From assembly GCA_030704615.1 (NCBI GenBank), contig CM060733.1:17424001-17488000 (forward strand): a stretch of DNA of 64,000 nt. The letters run 5' to 3'. The position numbers were made by a program, and so were the translations under genes. Source of the DNA: Takakia lepidozioides (Eukaryota; Streptophyta; Takakiopsida; Takakiales; Takakiaceae). The notes beneath the pieces were generated by a model. That model was not told the DNA's origin. It ran no database searches and worked only from the letters and a program-made list of their open reading frames with translations. Of this stretch, positions 23,046 through 33,791 are shown piece by piece (the first letter of the stretch is position 1; every line of letters starts with the position of its first letter).

Positions 23046-23591
23046 GACTGGTTCTCTCGCCCTTCCGGCTTCACATTATAACTGGTCACCTTGCTGTTCA
23101 GGTCTGTGTTTCCTGTCTCTTGGGCAATTCGATTGATTGCCTGATACAGCCTGTGCCTACAATAAGGTGCCACAGCTAATAGCTGTCCAATGGTAATTTC
23201 TGCTTTGGTCTGACATATTACTGCAGCCAAAGTCTCTTCATTACTTTGCATGTCTGCATCTTTTTTTTTCCTTTCTTCCTCACTCCCTTCTTTTTCTCCA
23301 TCCGAATCAGAGGAATCTGCCACAGGAATATCAGTACTCTTTTGCATTTCCCTTATAGTATCTGCCACTTCCCTTGTGCAGTTCCTTCTCATCTTTCCAA
23401 GTCTCTTCATCTTCAGGCATATCATTGCCACTTCCATTCTCATCTTCTTCCTCTTCTACTGGAGGTATTAGTTTGGCTTTACTTCTTGTTACTATCATTG
23501 TACTTACTTCTGGTACAACACATGGCCTAACCATGTGAGCTGCCACCCACTGGGCCCTCATTCACAGGAGCTCTCATCTCATTCTGGTGTC

Positions 23592-24121
23592 TTATCCAGA
23601 ATGAACAGGCTGCCTTGCGATGTCCTGGCTGATTACAATAGTAACATAGCTCTTCACCATTGGGTCCTCGCCCTTGGTCTGTTCTTGGATTATTTCTATA
23701 ATCCTGATTCCCGGGCTGGTAATTCCCCCTTGATTACCCTGATAGTTGCCTCTGGAATTTCCTTGGTAATTCCCTCTTGAATTACCTCTCCCTTCCATGT
23801 GCCATTGTTATACACCACCAGACCTACCATAGTGGTCCTGATCATTATTTCTTCTTGGCTGGGCTGCTGCTGCACCTGATGCACCCTTACTTGCCTAGGT
23901 TCTCTTGCAGCTGTCCTTCTGTTGTAGTAACAATTCTCAGTAGAATGGTTATCCATTTTACAGATAGTACAGTGTTTCTCCTTCATGTGGCATTCTGTGG
24001 TGGTATGGCCTTCATTCTGGCACTTTGCACACCATACACCCTTCCTCCAATGTGTTGCAGCCTCTGTGGCATACTTCTTCAAGATTTCTTCCAATTTTTT
24101 TTCATAGTTATCCCTCTTCAA
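23592..24121 (-). CDS. Nucleocapsid part of Gag, retroelement 2, copy B
   Basis: Two Cys/His knuckles, CAKCQNEGHTTTEC and CTICKMDNHSTENC, are visible at about 24040-23930, then an Arg/Asn/Gly-rich region. A third knuckle (CYYCNQPGHRKAAC in copy A) follows near 23640. Multiple knuckles indicate nucleic-acid binding by the capsid precursor. Confidence 0.65.
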
Positions 24122-24159
24122 CTTCTCCTTTCCTCTTACTCTTTCTTTTTAGTTCTTGC

Positions 24160-26140
24160 TCTTCTCTTCATCTGACTCATCCTCAGAGCCCTCATCTTCT
24201 TTTTCTCTCTCCTGAGCATTCCCATTGCTCAATTCTGTGTTCGCAGTTTTCAAATGCCTCCTCCACTGTATTATGGGGTAACATATCCACTTTCTTTTGC
24301 AACTCTGGTCTTAATCACTCACAAACCAAGTCTTCTGTAAATCGGGCGCTGGTACTGCAGCCAGCTTTTTCATCATCAATTCCATCTTCTTCTCCATATA
24401 CTCTTCAACAGTTTCATGCTTCTTCTTCTTCAGCTTCAGCTGTTGTAAACTTCCATACACTTCATCCTCAGTTTTACTTGTCCTGAACCTATTTCGAAAT
24501 GCTGTATTCAAGCCATTCCAGGTTAGGAAATGATTATCAGGGAACTTGCATACCATTCACTTGCTTTCTTGATAAGTGAACAAGGAAACAGTCTCATTTG
24601 GCATCATCGCCATTCTCATTGTTCACTATACACATGTGCTCAAATTGGCTAATGTGTACATCGGAATCCCCTTTTCCTGAATATATTGGAAAGGGTGGTT
24701 TTTTGCCCGTGTTGGTTGTAACGCCATATGTGGCCCTACCTTCTGCCCACTGACAGGTGCTGGTCCTTCTGGACCTGTTGTTTTTGTGGTGGATCTTCCA
24801 CCAAGTGGTGGCCCTTGAGCACTCCTTGCTTCTGGTCCCACGATATTCACAGTATTCCCCCTTCAGTTGCACTACTTCCCACACTCCTGTCCCCCCAGAG
24901 CCAGATCCAGGCAGCCCGCCTGATCCCCCTGAGCCGACACCTTCGTTGGTCTGTGATCCAAGTGCTCCACTTGATCCAAGTCCAACGGGTTGGGATGTCC
25001 TGGTTGTAGTCTCAACCTCAGCTGTTGGGTCTACTTCTTCATATTCTTCCTTCTCTCTTCTAATTTCTTCTCTCTGTTTTCATCCTCCAAGTTCTGCCCT
25101 TGGGTTTCTTCTTCACTCATGTAACTCAACTGTAATGGTGTTGGAGAGTCTGAACTCTCCGTTGGCTCTGCCACATCCTCTTCTCCTTCTCCATCTTCTG
25201 CTTCAGAAACTGGAGTTCCTGCTTTTGGTGTTCCATGCCAACTCTTATCAAAGATTTCTGTCAAGTCTTTTATCCAAGGATGTACCTCAGATCTTTCACC
25301 TCGTGATTGATCTTCTTTCTTCCTGTACCAATTCCCTTAATCTTTCTTGCAAAGAAACAGAAGGAGTGGCATCCAACTCTAGTTCTTCGGTATAGGTGAT
25401 GCACTTTTTGATCTTGATGGTGTGAGAGGTCCAGATGATTCCCCTATGTCTATTCCTCTCTCCCAAAGATATGGATAATTAGCTTTCAGATAGCTTTCTC
25501 TTTTGATGAATATCTCTGTCGTCTAGCTTCTCTTTCATCACTCATGTCCCATGTCTTTCATTTCTTTAATGTGGCAATAACCAAAACTCTCTTCTGTAAT
25601 ATCTCTCGTATATGCCTGGGTTTCTTTCAAGCTTCAATGCACCCTTGGCTATACTTGAAGTCTCCGTTACCATATAACCATATGGCAAACAAGTCTAAAA
25701 AGCTGTTCTTGGTGTGAGTTTGATCCACAAATATCCTTTGGAATCCAATTCTTTACCAGTACAAGCTCTTCATGCATATGAGTATAAACATTCACCTTTC
25801 TTTCTTCCCAGCCTTCAAACTCTACTCGTTTAATGGATAGCAATGCTATCACATAAACCAATGTTGGTAACCAACGTGCTCTTCCTCTACAGGCTACCTG
25901 ATAAATCTTTATCACTCCTTTCTCCAGACCCTATTCTGGATCAGCATCATGCACTCGTTTAAGAATATTTTCTTTACAACCGTCTGGCAATTCCAAGAAC
26001 CTTTGAAAGAATCGTTTGGACAATCTTTCTTCCTTCGTTCCACAGGGAATTTGATTCACTTCAAATTCTTTAATGGTCCAACCACCATGATCCCACCAGA
26101 TGCCTGTCACATCTGGTTGTTCATGTCCCAGGTCCCCAGT
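24160..26140 (-). pseudogene. Gag of retroelement 2, copy B (several frames)
   Basis: Starting directly after the LTR, minus-strand frames encode GDHTGDLGHEQPDVTG (26140 on), RVEFEGWEERKVNVYTHMHE (25860-25750), an acidic linker (25264-25031) and the capsid core TWNGLNTAFRNRFR (24556-24311). Frame breaks differ from those in copy A at nearly every point, so the combined consensus is probably open. Confidence 0.6.
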
Positions 26141-26152
26141 ATGGTCGCCAAA

Positions 26153-26549
26153 TGTCGCGCGGCTTTTACTCACCCATCCCTTCGCTCTCAGATCTCTCTA
26201 CACAGTGTGATTGTATCTTATAAGTATCAGATTATGATTTATCAGGTATCAGGCCGAAGCCATTATGTCTCTAATCTGCTCTCCAATATCACTACAGCTT
26301 TGCATATAACAAGCATCTACTAATCCTCTTTTCTCCTTCACCGTGCTCTCCATCTCTTGCCTCCGATCTCCGCTCCAGCCTGACTCAGAAGTCCTCCCCG
26401 AATAATGATCATCCTCCTTCATTCCCCCTTTCTCCCTTTATCCTCCTATCCGCTGTTCTAAACCGTTTCCCTCTCTAACCGTCGTCTGTGAACTAACATG
26501 TTCCCTTCACAGGTGTTGTTCCCCACAGTCGTTCCCTACTATCGTGACA
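26153..26549 (-). repeat. LTR of retroelement 2, copy B
   Basis: 397 bp, TG...CA on the minus strand, followed by the TGGCGACCATACTGGG candidate primer site. It is 6 bp shorter than copy A owing to scattered indels. Confidence 0.6.
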
Positions 26550-26765
26550 GCTGTGTCAAGCGGTGACTGGCTGTGTTTGGCTGTGTCGGGCTGTGACTGG
26601 CTGTGTGGCTGTGCCGGGCTGTGACTGGCTGTGTGGGCTGTGTCTGCTGTGACGACTGTGACGGGCTGTGTGGGCTGTGTCTGCTGTGACGACTGTGTGG
26701 GCTGTGTGGGCTGTGTGGGCTGTGACGACTGTGACGGGCTGTGTCGGCTGTGACAACTGTGTAAC
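26550..26765. repeat. GGCTGTGAC minisatellite, copy B
   Basis: About 216 bp of tandem 9-10 bp variants (GGCTGTGACT, GGCTGTGTGG), lying exactly between the LTR of retroelement 2 and the LTR region of the DNMT retroelement. Confidence 0.85.
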
Positions 26766-26892
26766 CCCCCTCTACAGTGCGCTGCTGTCACCCCTAAGGC
26801 TCCTGTTGGTCTCAGTCTGTGCAAAAATTAAGGGTACCCTACAGATCCCGTATAAGTGTCTAAGTCCCCTACAGTCCTCTAACAGGGACACA

Positions 26893-27577
26893 TGAGGGGC
26901 TGCCCCTGTAGTGGGGGCATCGGCAGCGATAGGTATGGGGGGCTGAAGCACCCTTGAGTGCCCAAGGCACTCAAGGAGGCGGAGGCGCTCACTAGGTGGA
27001 GCCCCGCACACCGGGTTGCGGTGGGGGTAGCTCCACAAGGGGTGGTGGTAGCTTAGCGGGACTTAGTGGGGGTGGCATAGGACTCACCATGGGGGTGGAG
27101 ACCTCGTGGTGGGAGTCGTGGGGAGTCTTGGGACTCATCACGGTCCATAGGGGCCGTGATGAGTGGGCCAAGACTCACCGCGACTCATCACCGGGAGTCG
27201 AGGGTTTTCGTGGTGGTTCGCCATAAAATGGCATGGCTGGTTATGAAACCCCCGCGGACAGCTACAGAAGTATATATAGGGAGTAGTAACCCCGAGAACG
27301 GTGCAAGCCCGTTGGTGACCAAAAACTAGTGAGTAAGCGAACGAGCCGGAAAGCGACCAAAGAGAGGGGAGCTGTTCCGGACAGCCATCTACCAAAGGGA
27401 ATTCTCCTAGTCCCAAATAGGTGGAGGGTTTAGAGGGAAGCGAAGGGGGACCGTTATGTCCTGGTGAGCAGCCGAAGCTCCAAGTTAGCCCGGGCGGCCA
27501 GGTTGGGAGTCAGGCGCGCGCATCAAAGCGAGTAACTATGACTTGAAGGGGAGCTTACCGAAGTGAGGTGCGCGACA
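26893..27577 (+). repeat. LTR upstream of the DNMT retroelement, copy B
   Basis: About 685 bp ending GGTGCGCGACA, with TATATATAGG at 27271-27280 as a probable promoter element. It is an inverted match to 34640-35322. Unlike that copy, no TGGTATCAGAGC primer site follows: the gag ATG is only 11 bases past the LTR end. Confidence 0.65.
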
Positions 27578-27587
27578 TACCGTAGCT

Positions 27588-27955
27588 ATGACGTCCACCC
27601 AAGCCACTACCGCACCAGCACCAGTACCCGTGCCTGCCTTCAACCCTGTTGTGGAGTTCGTCGAAGAGTTGAGAGGGAACTACCAAGGGGTGAGGACAGA
27701 GAAGTTGCGGAGCTTGCAAGAATTCCAACGGAAGCTGACCGAGAGCTTGAAGGAGGCTTTACTCGCATGAGGCGCTTGATAAATGTAACCCAAGGGGTTA
27801 CGAAAGCTCAGGCAGTCCAATTCTGGTATGGGATATTGGACAAGGAGCTGAGGAGAAGGGTGCGGGATGCAACTCTCCTACAAGCGGCCCAACCCACCTT
27901 AGCAAATGTGTTTTTGCTGGCAGAGCGGATAGAGCTCAACATGGTGGAGGAATGA
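27588..27955 (+). CDS. Gag N-terminal domain, DNMT retroelement
   Basis: ATG at 27588 opens MTSTQATTAPAPVPVPAFNP, then a helical capsid-like domain continuing in a second frame from 27754 (VQFWYGILDKELRRRVRDA). A one-base frameshift near 27768 separates them. Such proteins assemble the particle in which element RNA is copied. Confidence 0.55.
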
Positions 27956-28085
27956 GTGGTCATGGTGGGAGTTGCTAAGGGAGACACCATGGGGTAGTGG
28001 TGCTGCTAGCCAACCACTACCTCAACGTGCTCAAGGCAATAAGGGGGCTCAGGTGAAGCTCAGGGAAGGGTAGAGAGGACCTTAG

Positions 28086-28610
28086 ATGCAGGGGTCTCGC
28101 CCTTCATTTGCAGGCCAACAACGGGCGGATGTGGTGTGTTGGACATGTGGAGGACCCCACGTCACGAAGGATTGTCCAGAGGGAGGCAAAGGGCCGACAC
28201 ATGCACAGCCTGCACAGTTGCAGTGTGGGCATTGTGGCAAGCACGGGCATGGAGAGGCCCAGTGTTATGGTTTGTATCCCGAGTTGCCAGTTCCAAGGGA
28301 ACAATGGTGGCTGGGGGCGAGGGGGAGCAGCCCAAAGAGGACGAGGTGGCCAGGCACGGGGTGTAGGCCAAGGGCAAGCTCAACATGGCCAAGGACGCGG
28401 AGGTCAGGGTGTTGACCAAGGCATGGCCAACCGGCTTCAGCAGCTAGAGCAGAGGCTCGCTGCCATGGCTACAGCTCAGGTGGTACCGGCTCCAAGGCCG
28501 GATGGTCCACCTCCTGCTCCTGAGGGAGGAGATATGGGAGGCATGGGATTCATGTGCGGATCAACACTACCACTAGTGCACGTGGAGTCTGCTGCAGCCG
28601 TGACTTGAGG
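28086..28610 (+). CDS. Gag zinc-knuckle region, DNMT retroelement
   Basis: Two CCHC knuckles: CWTCGGPHVTKDC near 28136-28180 and CGHCGKHGHGEAQC near 28218-28262, followed by a Gln/Arg/Gly-rich stretch and a Pro-rich stretch. CCHC knuckles bind RNA. Frame changes between the two indicate one or two indels. Confidence 0.65.
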
Positions 28611-28644
28611 AGCAACACGAGTTCCTGAGCCACGAGGTGCAGAG

Positions 28645-29166
28645 GTGGAGTTGGATCCACAGCGTGGGGAGGCAAGCTGTCAGGTTAGGCTCCCTCAGTC
28701 ATTCACATTGGTAGAGACAGTGTCGACGCCATCCATGGCACCTAGTTCTCGCCCGACTGTTACCGAGGTCACTACGCCATTGGGGAGAGCTACACGGGTA
28801 GCACCACTACCTAGTGTTGCCAAGGCTACGGCAGCTAGTGTACTGCTGGGAGCGGCCACATTTGTGTGTCAGGCTCCATTGTTCTCGGCTACCATGATTG
28901 CGACGCCGGGAGTAAGACCAGCTGAGGTGTTCAGGCTGGCAGCTACACTCTGTGAGAGTGGGGAGGTTACTTCATCTTCTGTGGAGATAGTGGGAGGTGT
29001 AGTGCCGGAGGGATCCTCGGATTTGAGGGTCAAGACTGCCACGGCGGCGCCATGGCAAGCTGCAGCTGCCAGGTTAATGGAGCTGTCAGCTAGGCCAGCC
29101 ATTGAGCGCGCCATGGTGACACCTAGAGTTGTCATGTTAGAAACCAGGATGACATTTTCTGTTTGA
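28645..29166 (+). CDS. Gag-protease linker, DNMT retroelement
   Basis: A 173-residue open frame rich in Ala, Thr and Val with no motif I recognise. It overlaps the protease frame by four bases (ATGA-like arrangement), suggesting translation by frameshift or re-initiation, or simply one more read error. Confidence 0.45.
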   Translation: MELDPQRGEASCQVRLPQSFTLVETVSTPSMAPSSRPTVTEVTTPLGRATRVAPLPSVAKATAASVLLGAATFVCQAPLFSATMIATPGVRPAEVFRLAATLCESGEVTSSSVEIVGGVVPEGSSDLRVKTATAAPWQAAAARLMELSARPAIERAMVTPRVVMLETRMTFSV

Positions 29167-29645
29167 GTGGACTGGCAGGCAAGAGGTACCGGCCACTGTG
29201 GGTCTTGTTGGACTCAGGAGCTCAGCCATTGATGCTGGGCAGAGCTACTATTGAAGGCTTGGACCTCACGGAGGCGGATATGGAGCCTTGTTCTTTCCAG
29301 ATACAGACGTCTCTGGGAGGATCGGAGCAGGCTCGGGGCATGACACGACGTGAGTTGGCTATCAGACTACGGCCGGATCACCCTACATATGGCTCAGTGA
29401 TGCAAGCCAAGGCCATTGTGACAGACGCGGTCTCGTACGATGTCCTGGTTGGTGGGGCAATGTTGTACCCCATGGGCTTCACCCTGGATTTTTGGGAGGA
29501 GTCAGCTTCCTATAGGCCTGGATGGCAGTCAGGGGAGGGCCGGCATGTGCAGCTCCCTGTGACGTTTATAGGAGGAGTTGCGGTTGCCCAGCGGGGCAAG
29601 GTGCCAATACTAGCAGCATTTACAGCTGCAGTGAGTTGGCCTTGA
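29163..29645 (+). CDS. Retropepsin, DNMT retroelement
   Basis: LWVLLDSGAQPLMLG near 29190-29240 is the active-site region of a retroviral-type aspartic protease (D-S-G-A). The C-terminal half has the flap-like and hydrophobic pattern ending YDVLVGGAMLYPMGF. The enzyme would cut Gag-Pol. The frame is intact here but broken in copy A (10552-10980). Confidence 0.7.
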   Translation: MSGLAGKRYRPLWVLLDSGAQPLMLGRATIEGLDLTEADMEPCSFQIQTSLGGSEQARGMTRRELAIRLRPDHPTYGSVMQAKAIVTDAVSYDVLVGGAMLYPMGFTLDFWEESASYRPGWQSGEGRHVQLPVTFIGGVAVAQRGKVPILAAFTAAVSWP

Positions 29646-29705
29646 GAGTTGCTTGAGGGCAACGCTCATTCAGAGGATGTGCCACCTCCGGGAGAGTAGG
29701 ATGAC

Positions 29706-31144
29706 ATGTATGGTATGGCGGAGTTGCCTACCATGGTTGCTCAAACTCCATTGTGGGGCATGAGCAAGGATTTGCAGCGGGATGCTGATCGACGGGTGCA
29801 ACAAGCCTGGGTGGAGACTTTTGTACCGTCAAGAGAGGAGGAGAGTGCGGGGATTGCACCCGGACCACCTCACTTGTCTCCATTGGACACCACACCTATT
29901 GTGTGGCAGTATCCGGATGAAAACATTTGTCTTCTGGACTTGTTTGGCGGGATCACCACCGGATTGGCTGCTGTGTTACAGGCAAGTGCACGAGTTTGGC
30001 GTTACCTATATATGGAGAGGGATGAGACTATACGGCGTGTTTCACTTCGCCATGTTGCTCAGTTGGTGCAGCGGTACCCTGAGTTGTTGTCGGTGTCTGC
30101 AGTTCGTGGATATTAGCAGGCCTTGCCAGTAGACATTTCGTTGCTGGGGGCGCAGGATTTGGAGCGGGTTGGCCCTGCCAAGGGTATTCATCAGCCGGGC
30201 ATGGCAATGGATTGCGAAACTCAAGGTCGGGTCTGTTTTGGGAGATGGTGCGGGTTTTGCGCCACTTGCAGCTTCATCAAGCTGTATCTCCAACATACAT
30301 CTTGGAGAATGTGCCACTGATGGGCGATTCTCGGGCCAGGGTGATGGCCAGTGTGCATCAAGTCCGGTCGTGGCTTGGGTCAGCAGTGTTGCTGGATGTA
30401 GCTACAGTGGGGTTACGGGCTCATCGTCCACGGTTATGGTGGACTAACTTGATGCCACCCGCACTGCTTAAGCGTGCATTTGATGGGGTGCAGCGGCCAG
30501 CACACCTCACAGTGGATAGCATTTTGGACATAAGGAGGCAGTCTCAGCGTGTGAGACATGATGACCATTCGCCTTTGGCAGTGGTCAACAAGGTGGGTCA
30601 ACCACGAGCAGCACTACCTACACTGCTCAGCTTCCCAGGATCGCATGCTTTCCGAGATAATGGACCTGGATTCCTGTGGGATGCTCAGTTGCAGCAATTA
30701 GTGGAGCCTAATGCCGACGAGCGAGAGCGTGCTATGGGTTTTTCCACTGGGACCACGGCGGTGCCTTCTCTTTCTGAGGCATCACGTCGTCAGGTGTTGG
30801 GGCAAGCAATGGATCTAAATTGCTTGACTTGGATTATCAGCTTAGCTATGGCTGAGCAACAAAGAGTGCGGAGTGCACTTCCCTTGACGGTCTCTCTGCC
30901 TACTGAGGTGGTACAGGCAGTGAGTGGGGGCGAGCCGGTGAGGACCACAGGGTGTAGACATCCATGGCACACGTCGGAGGTGCTCGAGGTTCAAAGGGAG
31001 TTGGCAGCCAAGGTGGATATGATGGATGAGGTTGAGGATTCTTCTCGGGTTGAGGAGGTCATCAAGGATGAGATGATGGGGCAGAATGAGGCCTTGTCAT
31101 TGACTGAGCAGGCATATAGTAGTGCTCAAGAGGTTGCGGCATAG
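29706..31144 (+). CDS. C5 cytosine DNA methyltransferase inside a retroelement
   Basis: Frames 29706-30116 and 30212-31144 together show the ordered motifs of C5 DNA methyltransferases: motif I LLDLFGGITTG (S-adenosylmethionine binding) near 29935; motif IV GWPCQG with the catalytic Cys at 30167-30184; motif VI ILENVPLMG near 30300; motif VIII-like RAHRPRLWWTNL near 30418; motif IX-X region RERAMGF and LGQAMDLNCLTWI. RAHRPRLWWTNL resembles the AHRARYFWGNL of DNMT3/DRM enzymes more than bacterial types (from memory). A frameshift around 30165 separates motif I from motif IV. It would methylate cytosine, possibly in the element's own DNA. Confidence 0.8.
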
Positions 31145-31294
31145 CAACCACGAGACGCGTCATCTACCTCTAAGTCTGCTGGACTTAAGGTTGCAGTTAC
31201 GAAGGGCAATTGGGAGCCTGACATTGGACCTATTGTCACAAGAGGAGAGAGACGACGTATACGGTGGTTCCTGAGGCTTACAGGAATTGCTTTG

Positions 31295-31410
31295 CCTCTC
31301 GTGCTACGGTGGAGGAGCATAAGAGACATGTTCAGGTTGTGCATCGACCGGGTTTGGTCAATAGGGATGCGGATGGATTGAGTCGCAATCCATGCACGAG
31401 CTAGCAGGAT
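31295..31410 (+). pseudogene. Relic of RNase H C-terminus, DNMT retroelement
   Basis: The plus strand encodes VVHRPGLVNRDADGLSRNP, the conserved end of the Ty3/gypsy RNase H and connection region. No reverse transcriptase motif (for example the YXDD box) precedes it. The sequence goes from the methyltransferase C-terminus to this relic within about 150 bp, so the deletion endpoint lies near 31150-31290. Confidence 0.6.
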
Positions 31411-31449
31411 GAAACTGGAGCTCGGTGGCATGGTGAGACGGACGAGAAG

Positions 31450-32490
31450 ATGGTGCCGGGATGGCATGCATCTGCCTTTTTGTGTATCTTGGCATCGAGA
31501 GGTCAGGTTGGACCTACAACAGGGATGACTGTAGACGGAGTGTATGAGGACCCTGAGGCTAGTGATGAGCCAGGTGGTGCCAGAGATATACGTGAGGATT
31601 CGGTTGTGTTGGACTACCTCCGCACTGGAGACACGGCAGCTAGTGTGACTGCCAAGGAGAGGGATCGGATCCTACTAGAGCCAAGAGGTTCAAGTGGGAG
31701 GGGATACACCTGCTTCAAGTGTGGGAGGATGGTCGGGTGAGGATCGTGCCTCACCCAACACAGCGTGCACGGTTAGTGCGGCATGCCCATGAGGAGTTGG
31801 GGCATTTTGGAGTGCGACGCACTCATAGTTTACTGCAAGGGCAGTATTTGTGGCGTGGTATGCACATAGAGGTGCAACAGTTCGTGGCTAGTGCATGGTG
31901 TGTGATAGGGTGCGTGCTTCATTCAACGCCCATATACCATAGTTGCATCCTTTACCCATCATGGGATTGGGCTACAGGTGGAGTCTTGACTTCGCAAGGC
32001 CTTTGCCACTGACGATGCGTCACCATAGATATGTGTTGGTGATGGTGGAGCACTTCTCCAAGTGGATTGAGTTGGTTCCATTGCCTGACAAGGCTAGTGA
32101 GGGGGCTGCGTATGCATTCCTGGATCGTGTGCTTAGCCGATTCGGTGCTCCAGCTGATGTACTCACGGACCAAGGGAGAGAGTTCTTGGGGGAGTTTCAA
32201 GCTTTGTGTGATAAAGCCTTGATAGACCACCGTACCACTTCTCAGGATCATCCTGAGGCCGATGGCTTGGCAGAGAGAGTGGTGCAGACGGTGAAGAGGG
32301 GTTTGCGCAAGTATGGCTTGCAAAAAGGACACCTAGGAGATTGGGATCTTCAGGTACCTTGGTTAGCCATGGGCTACAAGCAAGCAAGCATCACTTGCCT
32401 CCTTCTCACCATATTTCTTTCTCTTTGGCCGAGAGCCAGATTTGCCTGCGTCTATTCGCAGGGAGGCTGCAGTAGTCATCAACCTTGATG
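31450..32490 (+). CDS. Integrase, DNMT retroelement
   Basis: Frames 31450-31740, 31719-32012 and 31943-32488. HHCC zinc-binding region: HEELGHFGVRRTHSLLQ near 31777 with the Cys pair near 31890-31905, disrupted by indels. Catalytic core: Asp in WSLDF near 31987, Asp in VLTDQGREF near 32160, Glu in GLAERV near 32270, so D, D and E are all present. The enzyme would insert element DNA into chromosomes. At least three frame changes are seen. Confidence 0.75.
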
Positions 32491-33023
32491 ATCCGGATGT
32501 GTGGACACAAGCATGTGCCCAACGGGCAGAGTTGTTCAAGAGAGTCATGCCTATGGCTTTTGAGAACCTTGCCATTGTAAAGCACTGTGATACGTTGAGG
32601 TATGCCACTATACGTGGTGGAGGATATCGTCCTGGGGTTCGGAGGTTTAGCCCTGGTGACTATGTTTATTTGCAACAGACTGCTCCTACGACTCTGGATG
32701 TTACTGCAGGGCGTGTTATTCTGAGGGTTCGAGAGGTGTTGACCTCAGGGGTCCTGATCTTGGAGGGTCGGGATGGCATGATTTGGAAGGACCATGTGCG
32801 TAATTGTGCGCCATGTCACCTTCCCAATGTCGATGGCAGAGTTGACCCAAACTTGGCAGTGGTACCTGCAGGTTTGAGGTGCATGCTCTGTGGGTCTGCC
32901 AAAGGAATAGCCACCATGCTGGTGTATGATCGATGCTCAAGGGGTTGGCATATGGGATGCTTGACACCACCTCTTAAGAAGGTTCCTGACGGAGATTGGT
33001 TGTGTCCACACTGCTTGGGATAG
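32442..33023 (+). CDS. Integrase C-terminus with PHD-like finger
   Basis: A 193-residue frame. Residues about 1-130 continue the integrase tail (VRRFSPGDYVYLQQTAP, RVILRVREVL). The last 50 carry C-x2-C (CMLC), C-x3-WH-x2-C (CSRGWHMGC) and WLCPHC, the layout of a PHD finger that binds histone H3 tails. The usual Cys before Asp (LLCD) is Tyr here (LVYD), so one of eight zinc ligands is missing. It occupies the place where chromoviruses have a chromodomain, and may steer integration to marked chromatin. Confidence 0.7.
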   Translation: MPASIRREAAVVINLDDPDVWTQACAQRAELFKRVMPMAFENLAIVKHCDTLRYATIRGGGYRPGVRRFSPGDYVYLQQTAPTTLDVTAGRVILRVREVLTSGVLILEGRDGMIWKDHVRNCAPCHLPNVDGRVDPNLAVVPAGLRCMLCGSAKGIATMLVYDRCSRGWHMGCLTPPLKKVPDGDWLCPHCLG

Positions 33024-33269
33024 TGGCAGTGGACATGACTGGAGGCAGCTAACAAGACATGGGAGGCCAAGCTCATAGGAGTCAATACATGAGATCCCAA
33101 GCTCAAGTTCACAAGTTGTAAGACGGCGACTAACGATGGGGCAACACTTGCACCTGGCCTCTTAATCTATCGAGTTTGAGTGTAGTATGGATAGTGGTGG
33201 AAGACTTAGTGAGGCTATGGTCACTATCACATCTTGTGGCTACCTGGACTTAGAGGGACCTAAGCACCA

Positions 33270-33283
33270 GCTAGGGGGGCGAT
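33270..33283 (+). promoter_or_regulatory. Candidate polypurine tract
   Basis: CTAGGGGGGCGAT directly before TGTGTGG at 33284. A G-rich tract before a TG-starting repeat is what primes plus-strand synthesis at a 3' LTR. The following repeat, however, does not match the LTR upstream of gag. Confidence 0.45.
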
Positions 33284-33471
33284 TGTGTGGACTAGTGACT
33301 GCCATAGTGGGCAGCATAGTGACAGCTTAGTGACTGACTAGTTGTAGCTTAGTGGTTGAACTAATGGCCGGACTAGTGGTGGACTAGTGATATACTAGTG
33401 TGTGGCGTGCACATGTGTTGTGTGATTTTGGACAGCGATGTAGTTGTATAGCGATATGTATGCGCACGACA
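33284..33471 (+). repeat. 188-bp LTR-like repeat U, first copy
   Basis: Begins TGTGTGGACTAG and ends GCGCACGACA. An almost identical 188-bp copy lies at 33792-33979 in direct orientation. Internally it is made of CTAGTG-type short repeats. Confidence 0.7.
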
Positions 33472-33790
33472 GCTATCAAGTTATTTTACCACTAGTGTGA
33501 AACTAGCTAGGAAATAGCTAGCTTTTACATATGAACATTTGGGATTGGCCCAAGTGTCAATCCAGGGGTCAAGGCAGATTTAGGCCTTGGAGTGGTTATC
33601 TTCATGGCAAGCGCGGGAGGCTCATCTTTCTCGAGTTGAGCTTCACCGCGCCTAGCTATGGCGCCGTAGTGTGGATTCCCCATGGCGTGGGGTGCACTTG
33701 GCTTGACTTGTATTTGAGTGATGAGGTTATATATGCATGAGTTTATGCTTCAGATTTGTGAGCTCGTGCTTGTATTCTTCTTCTTTATCA
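33472..33790 (-). repeat. LTR-like block X, first copy (between the two U repeats)
   Basis: About 319 bp that, read on the minus strand, starts TGATAAAGAAGAAG and ends near AATAACTTGA. The same block in the opposite orientation is at 38607-38923. Confidence 0.6.
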
Positions 33791-33791
33791 T

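Larger units (their letters stand above)
22528..26549 (-). mobile_element. Retroelement 2 (Ty3/gypsy-like), copy B, truncated in pol
   Basis: LTR (26153-26549), gag, zinc knuckles and protease on the minus strand, then interruption by element 1 at 22527 shortly after the conserved LLGRPWL of the protease. The missing reverse transcriptase and integrase would be expected on the far side of element 1. Element 1 therefore inserted into an existing retroelement. Confidence 0.75.
27588..33283 (+). mobile_element. Ty3/gypsy-like retroelement carrying a C5 DNA methyltransferase
   Basis: Internal order: Gag with two CCHC knuckles (27588-29166), aspartic protease (29163-29645), C5 cytosine DNA methyltransferase (29706-31144), a short RNase H tail (about 31295-31410), integrase (31450-32480), PHD-like finger (to 33023) and a G-rich tract AGGGGGGCGA before a TGTGTGG repeat at 33284. 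The reverse transcriptase that should lie between protease and integrase is absent. Methyltransferase capture by Ty3/gypsy elements is known from the alga Klebsormidium (established literature), so the principle is not new, but this arrangement is unusual. Confidence 0.7.
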
